From Achromobacter sp. MFA1 R4 (GTDB lineage Bacteria; Pseudomonadota; Gammaproteobacteria; Burkholderiales; Burkholderiaceae_B): a DNA stretch of 64,000 bases. The stretch spans positions 620,001-684,000 of the forward strand of contig NZ_LT707065.1 in the NCBI RefSeq assembly GCF_900156745.1, written 5' to 3'. This document shows, in pieces, positions 28,726 through 38,246 of the stretch. How positions within the stretch are numbered: the first letter of the stretch is position 1; each line of letters opens with the position of its first letter. Made by a program: the position numbers and the translations under genes. The notes under the pieces are model-generated. The model saw nothing but the letters and a program-made list of their open reading frames with translations, was not told the origin of the DNA and made no database searches.

Positions 28726-30270
28726 GTGAAATACCGCGACCTTAGAGACTTCATCGCCCAACTCGAACGGATGGGCGAGCTCAAACGCATTGGCGCCCCG
28801 GTCTCCACGCAACTGGAAATGACCGAAATTTCCGACCGCGTGCTGCGCGCCAAAGGGCCCGCCCTGCTGTTCGAAAACGCCCGCCACAATGGCCAGCCCG
28901 CGCAGATGCCGGTGCTGGCCAACCTGTTCGGCACCCCGGCCCGCGTGGCGCGGGGCATGGGCGCCGACAACGTCAGCGCCCTGCGCGACATCGGCGAGCT
29001 GCTGGCCTCCCTGCGCGAACCCGAAGCGCCCAAGGGCCTGCGCGATGCGCTGGCCAAGGTGTCGATGCTGAAATCCGCGCTGTGGGACATGAGCCCCAAG
29101 AACGTCAAAAGCCCCGCCTGCCAGGAGATCGTCTGGGAAGGCAAAGACGTGGACCTGACCCGCCTGCCGATCCAGACCTGCTGGCCGGGCGACGTTGCGC
29201 CGCTTCTGACGTGGGGCCTGGTCATCACGCGCGGACCCAACGCCAAGCGGCAGAACCTGGGCATCTACCGCCAGCAGTTGCTGGGGCCGAACAAACTGAT
29301 CATGCGCTGGCTGTCGCACCGCGGCGGCGCGCTGGACTTCCGCGACCATGCCATCGCGAACCCCGGCACGCCATTTCCGATCGCGGTCGCCCTGGGCGCC
29401 GATCCGGCCACCACCCTGGGCGCGGTCACGCCCGTGCCCGACAGCCTGTCCGAATACCAGTTCGCCGGTCTCCTGCGCGGCTCGCGCACCGAGGTCGCGC
29501 AGGCGCTGGGCAGCAATCTGTCGGTGCCGGCCTGGGCCGAGATCGTGCTGGAGGGTCACCTGCTGCCGTCCTCGGATCCGCGCGCCATCAAGCCCGTGGT
29601 CCCCGACGGCGTCAATCCGCCGCCGGACAGCGGCTACGAGATGGCGCTGGAAGGTCCCTACGGCGACCACACCGGGTACTACAACGAGCAGGACTGGTTC
29701 CCGGTCTTCACCGTCGAGCGGATCACGATGCGGCGCAACCCCATCTATCACTCGACCTACACGGGCAAGCCGCCCGACGAGCCGGCCGTGCTGGGCGTCG
29801 CGCTGAACGAAGTCTTCGTGCCGCTGCTGCGCCGCCAGCTTCCGGAAATCGTGGATTTCTACCTGCCGCCCGAAGGCTGCAGCTACCGCCTGGCCGTGGT
29901 GTCGATCCGCAAGCAGTACGCCGGCCACGCCAAGCGCGTCATGTTCGGCTTGTGGAGCATCCTGCGCCAGTTCATGTACACCAAGTTCATCGTGGTCGTG
30001 GACGAGGACATCAATCCGCGCGACTGGAAGGAAGTGGTCTGGGCCATGACCACCCGCATGGACCCGGTGCGCGACACGCTGCTGGTCGAGAACACGCCGA
30101 TCGACTACCTGGACTTTGCCTCACCGGTGTCCGGCCTGGGCGGCAAGATGGGCCTGGACGCCACCAACAAGTGGCCGGGCGAGACCAGCCGCGAATGGGG
30201 CACGCCCATCACGATGGATGCCGACGTCAAAAAGCGCGTGGACGACATGTGGGGGCAGCTGGGGCTGTAG
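28726..30270 (+). CDS. ubiD: UbiD-family decarboxylase (3-octaprenyl-4-hydroxybenzoate)
   Basis: A 514-residue UbiD, the prenylated-FMN enzyme that decarboxylates the ring in ubiquinone synthesis. Family segments read [42 protein letters not shown] and [15 protein letters not shown]. Start is GTG 28726 with AGGGA 9 bases upstream. The UbiX partner is not in the window. Size is standard for the proteobacterial UbiD (about 490-520). Confidence 0.95.
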   Translation: MKYRDLRDFIAQLERMGELKRIGAPVSTQLEMTEISDRVLRAKGPALLFENARHNGQPAQMPVLANLFGTPARVARGMGADNVSALRDIGELLASLREPEAPKGLRDALAKVSMLKSALWDMSPKNVKSPACQEIVWEGKDVDLTRLPIQTCWPGDVAPLLTWGLVITRGPNAKRQNLGIYRQQLLGPNKLIMRWLSHRGGALDFRDHAIANPGTPFPIAVALGADPATTLGAVTPVPDSLSEYQFAGLLRGSRTEVAQALGSNLSVPAWAEIVLEGHLLPSSDPRAIKPVVPDGVNPPPDSGYEMALEGPYGDHTGYYNEQDWFPVFTVERITMRRNPIYHSTYTGKPPDEPAVLGVALNEVFVPLLRRQLPEIVDFYLPPEGCSYRLAVVSIRKQYAGHAKRVMFGLWSILRQFMYTKFIVVVDEDINPRDWKEVVWAMTTRMDPVRDTLLVENTPIDYLDFASPVSGLGGKMGLDATNKWPGETSREWGTPITMDADVKKRVDDMWGQLGL

Positions 30271-30322
30271 CCGCCCGCAATCCGCCGAGCAGGCCGCTAC
30301 GCAGCCCGCCGCCGAAATGAAT

Positions 30323-30400
30323 AACCCCGCCGCTGAACGCCCCCGGATGCCCGACGGATGTCAGGCTGGCGGGGCGGGATTCAAGCGGCGGGGTTTTTTT
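30323..30400 (+). terminator. Strong terminator after ubiD
   Basis: Perfect 11-bp outer stem aaccccgccgc (30323-30333) with gcggcggggtt (30385-30395), closing a long, partly structured loop, then a run of seven T. It ends the ubiD transcript. Confidence 0.85.
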
Positions 30401-30418
30401 GCTGCGTGCGGACTGGCG

Positions 30419-30781
30419 TCAGCCGCGCTCCCTGTCGTCATCCTGCCGCATGCCGCGCCAGGCCTTGAACAGTTGCCAGCCCACGAAGGCGCCGCCGGCC
30501 AGCTTCAGGAGCTTGCCGCGCTTGCCCCCGCGCATGAACATGGCGGACAGGGACGAACTGATGATGGGATAGCGCCGCGCCAGGGTGATCGCCTGCAAGG
30601 CCCAGCGCGAGGCGCCGCCCGACGCAAGGCCGGGCAGCATGCCGCGGATGAGCGCGCCGGGCTCGAGCTTGCGCCCGGCCGAGACGATGCTCTGCGCCAA
30701 TGATTCGCGCTCGATCGCGGCGCGGGCGCGCAGCAGTTCGATGCGCACGGCGCGGTCGACGGAGGGAGATCTCTTGTGCAT
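30419..30781 (-). CDS. Conserved hypothetical protein in the yqjD-yqjE set (YqjK position)
   Basis: A 120-residue basic protein: an Arg-rich helical N-terminus (RAVRIELLRARAAIERESLAQSI), then two weakly hydrophobic stretches and an Arg/Asp-rich tail. No catalytic motif. It starts 3 bases after the yqjE-like stop and ends the three-gene set, the position YqjK occupies in E. coli. A small membrane-associated protein is likely; similarity to YqjK itself is only positional. Confidence 0.7.
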   Translation of the reverse strand: MHKRSPSVDRAVRIELLRARAAIERESLAQSIVSAGRKLEPGALIRGMLPGLASGGASRWALQAITLARRYPIISSSLSAMFMRGGKRGKLLKLAGGAFVGWQLFKAWRGMRQDDDRERG

Positions 30782-30784
30782 GGC

Positions 30785-31201
30785 TCAGGGCTCCTCGCGC
30801 CGGCGGACCGCCGGCTCGTCGTCGGCATGCGCCTCGCGCACCCGGTCCAGCAATTCCGCATCGCGACCCAGCTCTTCGAGCGTGGCCGAAAACGGCGCCG
30901 GTCCGTACACGAGCCCGTGGCGCACCACGAGCAACAGCACCACGCCGGCCACGCCGTAGAAGGCCGCCAGCAGACCCAGCGCCAGGTAGCGGTCTTCCGT
31001 GGGCCAGAACGCCACGGCGATGGTGATGGTGGCCACCAGCACCGCCAGCGTCAGGAATAGCAAGGCCGCAAACGCCAGGCCCAGCAGCTTGAGCAGGCGC
31101 GCCTTTTCGTCCGCGGCTTCCAGAGCCAGCAGCTCCAGCCGCGTGCGCATCAGCCCGACCAGGCTGGAGGCAACACCGAAAACAGTTTTTCGTAGACCCA
31201 T
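30785..31201 (-). CDS. Phage-holin-like membrane protein, YqjE family
   Basis: A 138-residue protein with two adjacent transmembrane helices (about 42-66 and 73-95) and charged termini; the N-terminal part contains LVGLMRTRLELLALEAADEKARLL, characteristic of the YqjE/phage_holin_3_6 family. The function is unknown; despite the family name it is not expected to be a lysis holin. It follows the yqjD-like gene by 68 bases. Confidence 0.82.
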   Translation of the reverse strand: MGLRKTVFGVASSLVGLMRTRLELLALEAADEKARLLKLLGLAFAALLFLTLAVLVATITIAVAFWPTEDRYLALGLLAAFYGVAGVVLLLVVRHGLVYGPAPFSATLEELGRDAELLDRVREAHADDEPAVRRREEP

Positions 31202-31269
31202 GGCTGAAAGAACGCCGGGCGGCAGGCGCCGGCATGTCGCCGCGCCTGCCGCCCGGACGTTCTGCCCTG

Positions 31270-31614
31270 TCAGCGGCGGCTGATCAGCAAGCCGAGCAGC
31301 AGGCCGGTCACGCCTGCCACCCCGATGGCTTGCCAGGGATTGTCGTGCACGTAGTCGTCCGTCGCGCGGGCCGCCTTGCGCCCGCGTTCGAGGACGGCGT
31401 CCTGCGCTTCGTACAGCGCCTCGCGCGTGCGCCGCAGCGACGTCAGGGCGCGGTCGCGCAGTTCGTTGGCCTTGTCGCCCGTGCTGCTGGCCGCTTCGCG
31501 CAGCAGGCTTTCGGCGTCATTCAGGCTGGTCTTGACACTGTCGATGAGTTTTTCTTTTGCGACGTCTTCGGATTTTCTCGTTGCCATTTTCTTGAGCTCC
31601 TGTTGTGTGTCCAT
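31270..31614 (-). CDS. DUF883 / YqjD-ElaB-family inner-membrane protein
   Basis: A 114-residue protein: an amphipathic, coiled-coil-forming N-terminal two-thirds (KLIDSVKTSLNDAESLLREAA...) followed by the conserved DDYVHDNPWQAIGVAGVTGLLLGLLISRR ending with a single C-terminal membrane helix. E. coli YqjD anchors ribosomes to the membrane in stationary phase; that is family knowledge, not shown here. GGAG lies 7 bases before the start. First gene of a three-gene set with the yqjE-like gene and 30419-30781. Confidence 0.9.
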   Translation of the reverse strand: MDTQQELKKMATRKSEDVAKEKLIDSVKTSLNDAESLLREAASSTGDKANELRDRALTSLRRTREALYEAQDAVLERGRKAARATDDYVHDNPWQAIGVAGVTGLLLGLLISRR

Positions 31615-31671
31615 GACGAATCGATGATACCAGCCACCACGCGGGCGATATCGCCCGCATGCTACCGGGTG

Positions 31672-32397
31672 CTACTTGATCTGCGTAATCTCAACCGCGG
31701 ACTTCACGCCGCCCTGGTCGATGTCCTGTTTCATCACCAGATTCACGGCCGGGCAATACCAGTCGGTGACAGTGGTGTTCATGCCGGGGATGGGAATCGT
31801 CAGGCCCTGGAACGTGGCCATGGTGGGATCCGAGTTGCGCGTGTAGGTGATCGGGTGGCAGGACTGCTGGCCCAAAGCGGTGTCGAGCGAAGTCTTGGGC
31901 CCCACCTTCTTTTCGCCGATGCGCACGGTGGTGCTGGGCTGTCCGCCCACGGGCGCTTCCTTGCCAATCTTGAGGCGGAACGACGAGCCCGGCAGCTTCT
32001 GGCCGGCGTTGAGCTTGCCGTCATAGGCAAAGAGGCCGAGCATCCGCAGGTCGAACTGGCCCTCGGACGGCTTGGGCGCTTCGCCGGCGCTCGCGTAGCG
32101 CAGGAACGTTGCCTGGCCGCCCTTGACCGTCATCAGGTAATCGAGCTTGGATTTGCCGGGCGGCAGGCCCGCGTAGCTGAATCGGGCGACGCCCTGCACG
32201 CGCGCGCGGCAGTTGTCGCCATTGCTTTTTGTAACCTCGGCGAATGTCAGGTCGGCGCCCAGCGCCAGATTGCCCGACCCGGTGAGCTGCACCGCGCCGC
32301 CATCATGCATGAACTGCGCGTCGCACACGCCAGCCTGCGCCGTGGCGGCCGCGCCCATCGCGCCCGCCAGAATAACCAGGGATGCCGCTTTTCGCAT
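31672..32397 (-). CDS. Secreted hypothetical protein
   Basis: A 241-residue protein with a clear Sec signal peptide (MRKAASLVILAGAMGAAATAQA, cleavage probable before GVCD). The mature part is beta-rich with four Cys residues that could form two disulfides (VCDAQ, DNCRARV, QSCHPI, WYCPAV). Conserved enzyme motifs were not recognised. It stands alone between the yqjD-like gene and nasA. Expected location is the periplasm or outside the cell. A frame open upstream of 32397 lacks a signal sequence, so this start is preferred. Confidence 0.75.
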   Translation of the reverse strand: MRKAASLVILAGAMGAAATAQAGVCDAQFMHDGGAVQLTGSGNLALGADLTFAEVTKSNGDNCRARVQGVARFSYAGLPPGKSKLDYLMTVKGGQATFLRYASAGEAPKPSEGQFDLRMLGLFAYDGKLNAGQKLPGSSFRLKIGKEAPVGGQPSTTVRIGEKKVGPKTSLDTALGQQSCHPITYTRNSDPTMATFQGLTIPIPGMNTTVTDWYCPAVNLVMKQDIDQGGVKSAVEITQIK

Positions 32398-32558
32398 CGT
32401 CGTCACAAGCCACTCCAGAAATCCGAAAACGCCGTCCGCGCCTTGGCTGACAGCTGGCTTGATACTACACCGGTTGCCGCGCGCGGCGTATGTCCGAACG
32501 TGTCGGGCGCGGCGCGGCTTCAGCACGGGATTGCGACCGAGCGCGCGACCGCTGCCCG

Positions 32559-35279
32559 CTACGCGAGCGCCTGCGCCGCCGGGCGGCGCGCCATCAGTGA
32601 CTGTATCTCCGGCACGCAGGAGCCGCAACCGGTCCCGCAGCCCAGCGTCTCCTTCAGCGCCGCCAGATCGCAGCCGCGCGCGATGCCGCCCAGGATGGCC
32701 GCTTCGCTCACGCCGATGCAGACGCAGACGGTGCGCGATCGCGCCGGACCGGCCACGCGGCCCATCAGGAGCGCCGCGATGCTCGCGGGGGCCTCGCCGC
32801 CCCCCGCCCATGCCAGCAGCGCGTCCTGCGCGCGCAGATCGCCCGTCAGCAAAAAGGCGCGCAGCCCGTCCTGCCCGGCCGAGACCCGGCGCAGCGTGCC
32901 GCGCGCGGGATCGTCGTACGCCACGTCCGGGCGCCGCAGGTCCAGCGCCTCGGCCAATTCGTGCAGCAGCGCGGGATCCGGCGCCGCGCGGCTCGCGACC
33001 CGCAACCGGACGCCGCCGGCCCCGGTCGGCAGTACGACGGCGTAGTCGAAGCGGCGCAGCCACGGCGCGAGGTCCGCGCGCAGCGCCGCGCCATCGCCCT
33101 GCCGCCAGGCGGCGGCCTGCCAGGGCAGGCCGGCGGGTTCGGCGCGCACCGCGCTGAACTTCAGTTCGGGCTGCCGCGACAGCGGATCGGTCGCGGGGTT
33201 GGTCAGCGCATTCACGCCCAGTCCGGCCATGAAGGCGCTGCCCCAGTGCATCGGCACGAAAGCCTGGCCGGGACGCACCGCGTCGTCCGGCTGCGCCGGC
33301 AGCACCAGGCTGCCGCGCCGCGAGTGCAGCCGGGCCAGCGCGCCGGGCGCCAGGTCCAGGCGGCGCATGTCATCGGGATGCAGCGACACCCACGGTTCCT
33401 CGACATGCTGCGTCAGCGCCCGGGCCAGCGAGGTGCGCGCCATCGTGTGCCAGTGGTCGCGCAGCCGGCCGGTGGTCAACTGCAGCGGGAATTCCTCGGA
33501 GGTCGTTTCGGCGGTCGGCCGCCAGGACACGTCGCAGAAACGGGCGCGGCCGCTGGGCGTGGGAAAGATGCCGTCGGCGTACAGGCGCGCCGTGCCCTGC
33601 CCGTGCCGGTACGGCCATTGCTGCGGTCCGCGCTGCGCCAGGGTGCCGTAGTCCAGTGCGCTGTAGTCCAGGTCCCGGCCGGCCGTCATGCGGGCATGTT
33701 CGGCAAAGACTTCGCCCTCGTCACGGTAGGCGAACAGGTCCGCCTTGGCCGGCGCCATGCGTGCGGCAAGGCGGCGGGCCACCGCCTGCGCCAGCCGCCA
33801 GTCGGGCTGCGCATCGCCGGGCGGCGCGATCGCGGCGCGGACCCGGCTGATGCGGCGCTCGGAATTGGTGACCGTGCCGGACTTCTCGGGCCAGGTCGCC
33901 GCGGGCAGGATCAGGTCGGCGTAGGCCAGCGTCTCGGTGCCGGCGTAGGCCTCCTGCACGATCACGAACTCGGCGCGTTCCAGCGCCGCCCGCACGCGCG
34001 CCTGGTCCGGCAGCGACTGGGCCGGATTGGTCGCCGCGATCCAGAGCACCTTGATGCGCCCTTCCAGCACCGCGTCGAACATGTCCATCGCCGTCGCGCC
34101 CGGCGCGTCGGGCAGGCTGTCCACGCCCCACAGGCGCGCCACCTCGGCGCGGTCGGCGGCCGAAGCGGGATCGCGATGGCCCGGCAGCAGCGTCGCCATG
34201 CCGCCGGCCTCGCGGCCGCCCATGGCGTTGGGCTGTCCGGTCAGCGAAAACGGTCCCGCGCCGGGACGCCCGATCTGCCCGGTCGCCAGATGCAGGTGGA
34301 TCAGCGCGGCATTCTTGTCGGTGCCCGCCACCGACTGGTTCAGACCCATGGTGTAGAGCGACAGCGCCGCGCCCGCTTCCCCGAACCAGCGCGCCGCCTG
34401 GACGATGTCCCGCGCGGGCACCCCGCACAGGCGCTGCGCCGCCTCAGGCGTGACCGCCTGCACGCGCGCCCGCAGCGTGTCAAAGCCCTCTGTGTGGCGC
34501 CGGATGTAGTCCTCGTCGACCAGGCCTTCGCGCAGCATCACGTTGAGCATGGCGTTAAAGAGCGCGACGTCGGACCCCGGCGTCAGCGGCAGGTGCAGAT
34601 CGGCAAAGGCGGCGGTATCCGTGCGCCGCGGATCGACCGCGATCACTTTCATGCCGGGCCGGCTGGCCCGCGCGGCTTCCAGCCGCCGGAACAGCACCGG
34701 GTGCGCATAGGCCATGTTGGACCCGGCGATCAGCACCGTGTCCGCCAGCTCCAGGTCTTCGTAGCAGGCCGGCGGCGCGTCCGCGCCCAGGGTGCGCTTG
34801 TAGCCCGACACCGCGCTGGACATGCACAGCCGCGAATTGGTGTCGATGTTGTTCGTGCCCGCCAGCGCGCGCGCCAGCTTGTTGAAGACGGCGTAGTCCT
34901 CTGTCAGCAACTGGCCCGACAGATAAAAGCCGACCGAATCCGGCCCATGCCGGGCGATGGCGCCGGCCAACCTGTCCGCGGCCAGGTCCAGCGCGTACGC
35001 CAGGGCGATGTCCTGCATGGGCTGCCCGCGCGCCTCGCGCGCACGCGCCGACAGCACGCGGGCGCCATCGCGTCGGACGGTATCGGCCAGGGCCAGGCCC
35101 TTGCTGCACAGGCGGCCCCGGTTGGCCGGATGCGACGCGTCGCCGCGCACGCCCACGACCGCGTCGCCACGCACCTGCACGCGCACCCCGCAGCCTGTGC
35201 CGCAATAACAGCAGATGGACGCGACCTCACGCGTGTCCTCGCTGATGATGTCAATCCGGCGCGCCATCGGCATGTCCAT
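32559..35279 (-). CDS. nasA: Assimilatory nitrate reductase, large catalytic subunit
   Basis: A 906-residue cytoplasmic molybdoenzyme reducing nitrate to nitrite. The N-terminal [4Fe-4S] site is C23-x2-C26-x3-C30-x27-C58. The molybdopterin domain follows (NIDTNSRLCMSSAVSGYK, with Cys as the likely Mo ligand region; LTGQPNAMGGREAGG; the GRLRDHWHTMART segment of the dinucleotide-binding domain). The last 70 residues are a BFD-like [2Fe-2S] domain (VCVCIGVSE...GCGTGCGSC), as in Klebsiella NasA. It begins 3 bases after nasC, which should feed it electrons. It is the last gene of the nrtA-to-nasA operon. Confidence 0.96.
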   Translation of the reverse strand: MDMPMARRIDIISEDTREVASICCYCGTGCGVRVQVRGDAVVGVRGDASHPANRGRLCSKGLALADTVRRDGARVLSARAREARGQPMQDIALAYALDLAADRLAGAIARHGPDSVGFYLSGQLLTEDYAVFNKLARALAGTNNIDTNSRLCMSSAVSGYKRTLGADAPPACYEDLELADTVLIAGSNMAYAHPVLFRRLEAARASRPGMKVIAVDPRRTDTAAFADLHLPLTPGSDVALFNAMLNVMLREGLVDEDYIRRHTEGFDTLRARVQAVTPEAAQRLCGVPARDIVQAARWFGEAGAALSLYTMGLNQSVAGTDKNAALIHLHLATGQIGRPGAGPFSLTGQPNAMGGREAGGMATLLPGHRDPASAADRAEVARLWGVDSLPDAPGATAMDMFDAVLEGRIKVLWIAATNPAQSLPDQARVRAALERAEFVIVQEAYAGTETLAYADLILPAATWPEKSGTVTNSERRISRVRAAIAPPGDAQPDWRLAQAVARRLAARMAPAKADLFAYRDEGEVFAEHARMTAGRDLDYSALDYGTLAQRGPQQWPYRHGQGTARLYADGIFPTPSGRARFCDVSWRPTAETTSEEFPLQLTTGRLRDHWHTMARTSLARALTQHVEEPWVSLHPDDMRRLDLAPGALARLHSRRGSLVLPAQPDDAVRPGQAFVPMHWGSAFMAGLGVNALTNPATDPLSRQPELKFSAVRAEPAGLPWQAAAWRQGDGAALRADLAPWLRRFDYAVVLPTGAGGVRLRVASRAAPDPALLHELAEALDLRRPDVAYDDPARGTLRRVSAGQDGLRAFLLTGDLRAQDALLAWAGGGEAPASIAALLMGRVAGPARSRTVCVCIGVSEAAILGGIARGCDLAALKETLGCGTGCGSCVPEIQSLMARRPAAQALA

Positions 35280-35282
35280 CGT

Positions 35283-36503
35283 TTACTCCCCCGCCGCGCT
35301 TTCACCGAGCATGAGCCGGTCGCGCAGGGCGCCCAGACCCGCCCCTTCGCGGATCAGCCGCACGTACCAGGCGCTGTCCGCCGTATCGCCGTACAGGCAG
35401 GCGCCCACCAGCCGGTCGTCGCGGATCACCAGTTTCTTGTAGACGCCGCCCGGCATGTCGGCCAGCGTGATGGTTTCGGTCTGCGCGCCGCCCGCGAAGT
35501 CCCCGGCCGAAAACAGGTCGATGCCGGTGACCTTCAGCTTGGTCGACGTGACGCTACCCACGTAGCGGCCGATGCCGTGCCGCGCCAGATGATTGGCCGC
35601 CACCTTGGCCTGCTCGAACAGCGGCGCGACCAGGCCGTAGGCCGTGCCGCGGTGGCTGACGCATTCGCCCACCGCGTAGATGCGCGGATCGAAGGTCTGC
35701 AGGGTGTCGCTGACCACCACGCCGCGGTCCACGTGCAGTCCGCAGCGTTGCGCCAGCTCGGTGTTCGGGCGCACGCCCGCCGCCATCACCACCAGGTCCG
35801 CGGGGACCTCTTCGCCATCCGCGAAGCGCACCGCCCGCACGCGTCCGTCCGCCCCGCCCAGGATGGCCGCCGTCTGGCGCTGCAGCAGGAAAGTCAGGCC
35901 CCGCGCCTCCAGGCTCGCACGCAGCAGCGCGGCGGCCTCGCCGTCCAGTTGCCGGTCCAGCAGTGCCGCGCCCAGATGCACCACCGACACCTGCATGCCG
36001 CGCGCGGCCAGGCCATTGGCGGCCTCCAGCCCCAGCAGGCCGCCGCCGATCACCACCGCATGGCGGTAGCGCGAGGCGGCGTCGATCATGAGATTCACGT
36101 CGCCGATATCGCGAAAGGCGACCACCCCTTCCAGATCATGGCCCGGCACGGGAAGCCGGTACGGCGTGGACCCGGTCGCCAGCAGCAGCCGGTCATACGG
36201 CGTGCGCGTGCCGTCGTCGGCCAGCACCGCGCGCCGCGCGCGGTCGATGCCGGTCACCTTGCGGCCCCGCAGCAAGCGGATGCCGTGGCCGGCATACCAA
36301 TCCTCGTCGTTCAGCACGATGTCCTGCAACGTGCGCTCGCCGGTCAGCACTGGCGACAGCAGAATGCGGTTGTAGTTGGTGTGGGGCTCGGCGCCGAACA
36401 CCGTGATGTCGTACAGGTCCGGCGCCAGTTTCAGCAATTCCTCCACCGTGCGGATGCCGGCCATACCGTTGCCGACCACGACCAGCTTCTGCCTTTCGTG
36501 CAT
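35283..36503 (-). CDS. nasC: NAD(P)H-dependent FAD oxidoreductase, nitrate reductase electron-transfer subunit
   Basis: A 406-residue pyridine-nucleotide-disulfide-type flavoprotein: FAD motif VVVGNGMAGIRT at the start, NAD(P) motif VVIGGGLLGLEAANGLAARG in the middle, IYAVGECVSHRG (second FAD contact) and a C-terminal rubredoxin-reductase-like domain. It corresponds to the first half of NirB but stops before the ferredoxin-like and sirohaem domains, which matches Klebsiella NasC, the reductase partner of NasA. It is not itself a nitrite reductase. It lies 10 bases after nrtD and 3 before nasA. Confidence 0.9.
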   Translation of the reverse strand: MHERQKLVVVGNGMAGIRTVEELLKLAPDLYDITVFGAEPHTNYNRILLSPVLTGERTLQDIVLNDEDWYAGHGIRLLRGRKVTGIDRARRAVLADDGTRTPYDRLLLATGSTPYRLPVPGHDLEGVVAFRDIGDVNLMIDAASRYRHAVVIGGGLLGLEAANGLAARGMQVSVVHLGAALLDRQLDGEAAALLRASLEARGLTFLLQRQTAAILGGADGRVRAVRFADGEEVPADLVVMAAGVRPNTELAQRCGLHVDRGVVVSDTLQTFDPRIYAVGECVSHRGTAYGLVAPLFEQAKVAANHLARHGIGRYVGSVTSTKLKVTGIDLFSAGDFAGGAQTETITLADMPGGVYKKLVIRDDRLVGACLYGDTADSAWYVRLIREGAGLGALRDRLMLGESAAGE

Positions 36504-36513
36504 GGCCGGGCTC

Positions 36514-37386
36514 CTAGGCGGCGGCGCGCGTCGCGCCGGCCTCCTCCAGCGGGGGCACGACGGCAAGGGTGGCAGGGGCCTGCGCAGCGGGCTGCGCGCG
36601 CTCCGGATTGCCGTACCTGCGATGCAGGAAGTCCACCACCCCCGCGCGGCACGCCAGGTACGTCGGATCGTTGGCCAGCCGCACGCGGTCGCGCGGCCGC
36701 GCCAGCGGCACCGGCAGGATCTCGCCAATGGTGGCGGCCGGTCCGTTGGTCAACATCACGATGCGGTCCGACAGCAGCACGGCCTCATCCACGTCGTGGG
36801 TGACCATGATCGTGGTCGTGCGCGTCTTGCCCACGATCTTGAGCAGCTCGTCCTGCAGGTGCGAACGGGTCAGCGCGTCGAGCGCGCCAAAGGGTTCATC
36901 CATCAGCAGCACGCCCGGCTCGATCGCCAGCGCGCGCGCGATGCCCACGCGCTGCTTCATGCCGCCGGAAATCTCGCGCGGCAGCTTGTTCTGCGCGGGC
37001 AAGAGACCCACCAGGTCCAGCGCGGCGCGGGTGCGCTCAGCCAATTGCGCGCGCTTCTCGGTGGCGCCGAAGACACGCTCGACCGCCAGGTGCACGTTCT
37101 GAAAACACGTCAGCCACGGCAGCAGCGAATGGTTCTGGAACACGACGGCGCGATCCGGCCCCGGTCCGGTGATCTCGCGTTCGGCGCACAGCAGCACGCC
37201 GCGGGTCGGGCGGGTCAGGCCGGCGATCAGGTTGAGCAAGGTGGACTTGCCGCAACCGGAATGGCCGATCAGCGTGATGAACTCGCCCTGCTCGACCGTC
37301 AGGTCGATGTCGCGCAGCGCGACGAAGGGGCCCTTGCGGGTGTCGAAGGTCTGTCCCACTTGTTCGATGCGTACGAATTTCTTCAT
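36514..37386 (-). CDS. nrtD: Nitrate ABC transporter, ATP-binding protein
   Basis: A 290-residue ABC ATPase: Walker [11 protein letters not shown]-loop in [14 protein letters not shown], signature ISGGMKQR, Walker [12 protein letters not shown], switch His in VTHDVDEA. It closely follows the NrtD/SsuB/TauB subgroup. The Pro/Ala-rich last 25 residues have no known role. It energises uptake through nrtB, 4 bases upstream. Confidence 0.94.
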   Translation of the reverse strand: MKKFVRIEQVGQTFDTRKGPFVALRDIDLTVEQGEFITLIGHSGCGKSTLLNLIAGLTRPTRGVLLCAEREITGPGPDRAVVFQNHSLLPWLTCFQNVHLAVERVFGATEKRAQLAERTRAALDLVGLLPAQNKLPREISGGMKQRVGIARALAIEPGVLLMDEPFGALDALTRSHLQDELLKIVGKTRTTTIMVTHDVDEAVLLSDRIVMLTNGPAATIGEILPVPLARPRDRVRLANDPTYLACRAGVVDFLHRRYGNPERAQPAAQAPATLAVVPPLEEAGATRAAA

Positions 37387-37390
37387 GGCG

Positions 37391-38221
37391 CTATTCCTCG
37401 GTATAGGTGAAACGGCGGGCCAGCGCGACCAGCAGGGTCTCCAGCAACAGCCCCACGATGCCGATCACGAAAATGGCGATGACGATGTGCTCGACCTTCA
37501 GGTTGTTCCACTCGTCCCACAGCCAGAAGCCGATGCCGGTGCCGCCCGTAAGCATCTCGGCGGCCACGATCACCAGCCACGCGGTGCCGATGGACAGCCG
37601 CACGCCGGTCAGCATGTAGGGCAGCACGGCGGGCAGCAGCACCTTGGTCGTGACCTTCCATTCGGACAGGTTCAGCACGCGCGCCACGTTCAGGTAATCC
37701 TGCGGCACGCGCGACACGCCGACCGCGGTATTGATGATCATCGGCCAGATCGAACAGATGAAGATCGCCCAGATCGCGGCGGGATTGGCCGCCTTGAAGA
37801 GCAGCAGCCCCAGCGGCAGCCAGGCCAGCGGCGACACCGGACGCAGCAGGCTGACGATGGGCGAGAACATGGAACGCACGGCCGCGTAGCGGCCGATCGC
37901 GAAGCCCACGGGGATGCCCACCACCGCCGCCAGGCCGAACCCGGCCGCCACGCGCTCCAGCGAGGCCAGCAGGTTCCAGCCGATGCCCTTGTCGTTCGGA
38001 CCGTTGTCATAGAACGGGTCCGCAAACAGCTCGACCGCCGCGTGCCAGGTGACGCCGGGCGTCGGGATTTCCGTGATGCGCATGGCCACCACCTGCCAGA
38101 CCAGCACGAAGAGGGCAAAGCCGGCGACCGGCCCCACGACCGCCTTCAGCGCGGATTCCAGGCGTTCCCGCCACAAGGCGGCGAAGTCGTCGCCGCGGCG
38201 CGTAATCGTTACGGTAGACAT
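37391..38221 (-). CDS. nrtB: Nitrate ABC transporter, permease
   Basis: A 276-residue permease with about six membrane helices and the cytoplasmic EAA-type loop near [32 protein letters not shown], typical of the NrtB/SsuC family. ATG 38221 ([13 protein letters not shown]) was preferred to an upstream in-frame ATG because it avoids overlapping nrtA. It lies 25 bases after nrtA. Confidence 0.94.
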   Translation of the reverse strand: MSTVTITRRGDDFAALWRERLESALKAVVGPVAGFALFVLVWQVVAMRITEIPTPGVTWHAAVELFADPFYDNGPNDKGIGWNLLASLERVAAGFGLAAVVGIPVGFAIGRYAAVRSMFSPIVSLLRPVSPLAWLPLGLLLFKAANPAAIWAIFICSIWPMIINTAVGVSRVPQDYLNVARVLNLSEWKVTTKVLLPAVLPYMLTGVRLSIGTAWLVIVAAEMLTGGTGIGFWLWDEWNNLKVEHIVIAIFVIGIVGLLLETLLVALARRFTYTEE

Positions 38222-38246
38222 GGAGAGTCCCCTTGTTGACAGGCCC

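Noticed and set aside
35283-36503. nirB truncated by a frameshift
   Set aside because: The reading frame ends cleanly 3 bases before nasA, with no sirohaem-domain remnant; the length fits a NasC-type subunit instead.
32961-36803. A very long open frame on the plus strand opposite nasA and nasC
   Set aside because: It is antisense to well-supported nitrate genes; its composition (runs of Arg, Ala, Gly, His, Gln) is what high-GC third positions give on the opposite strand, and no domain is recognisable.
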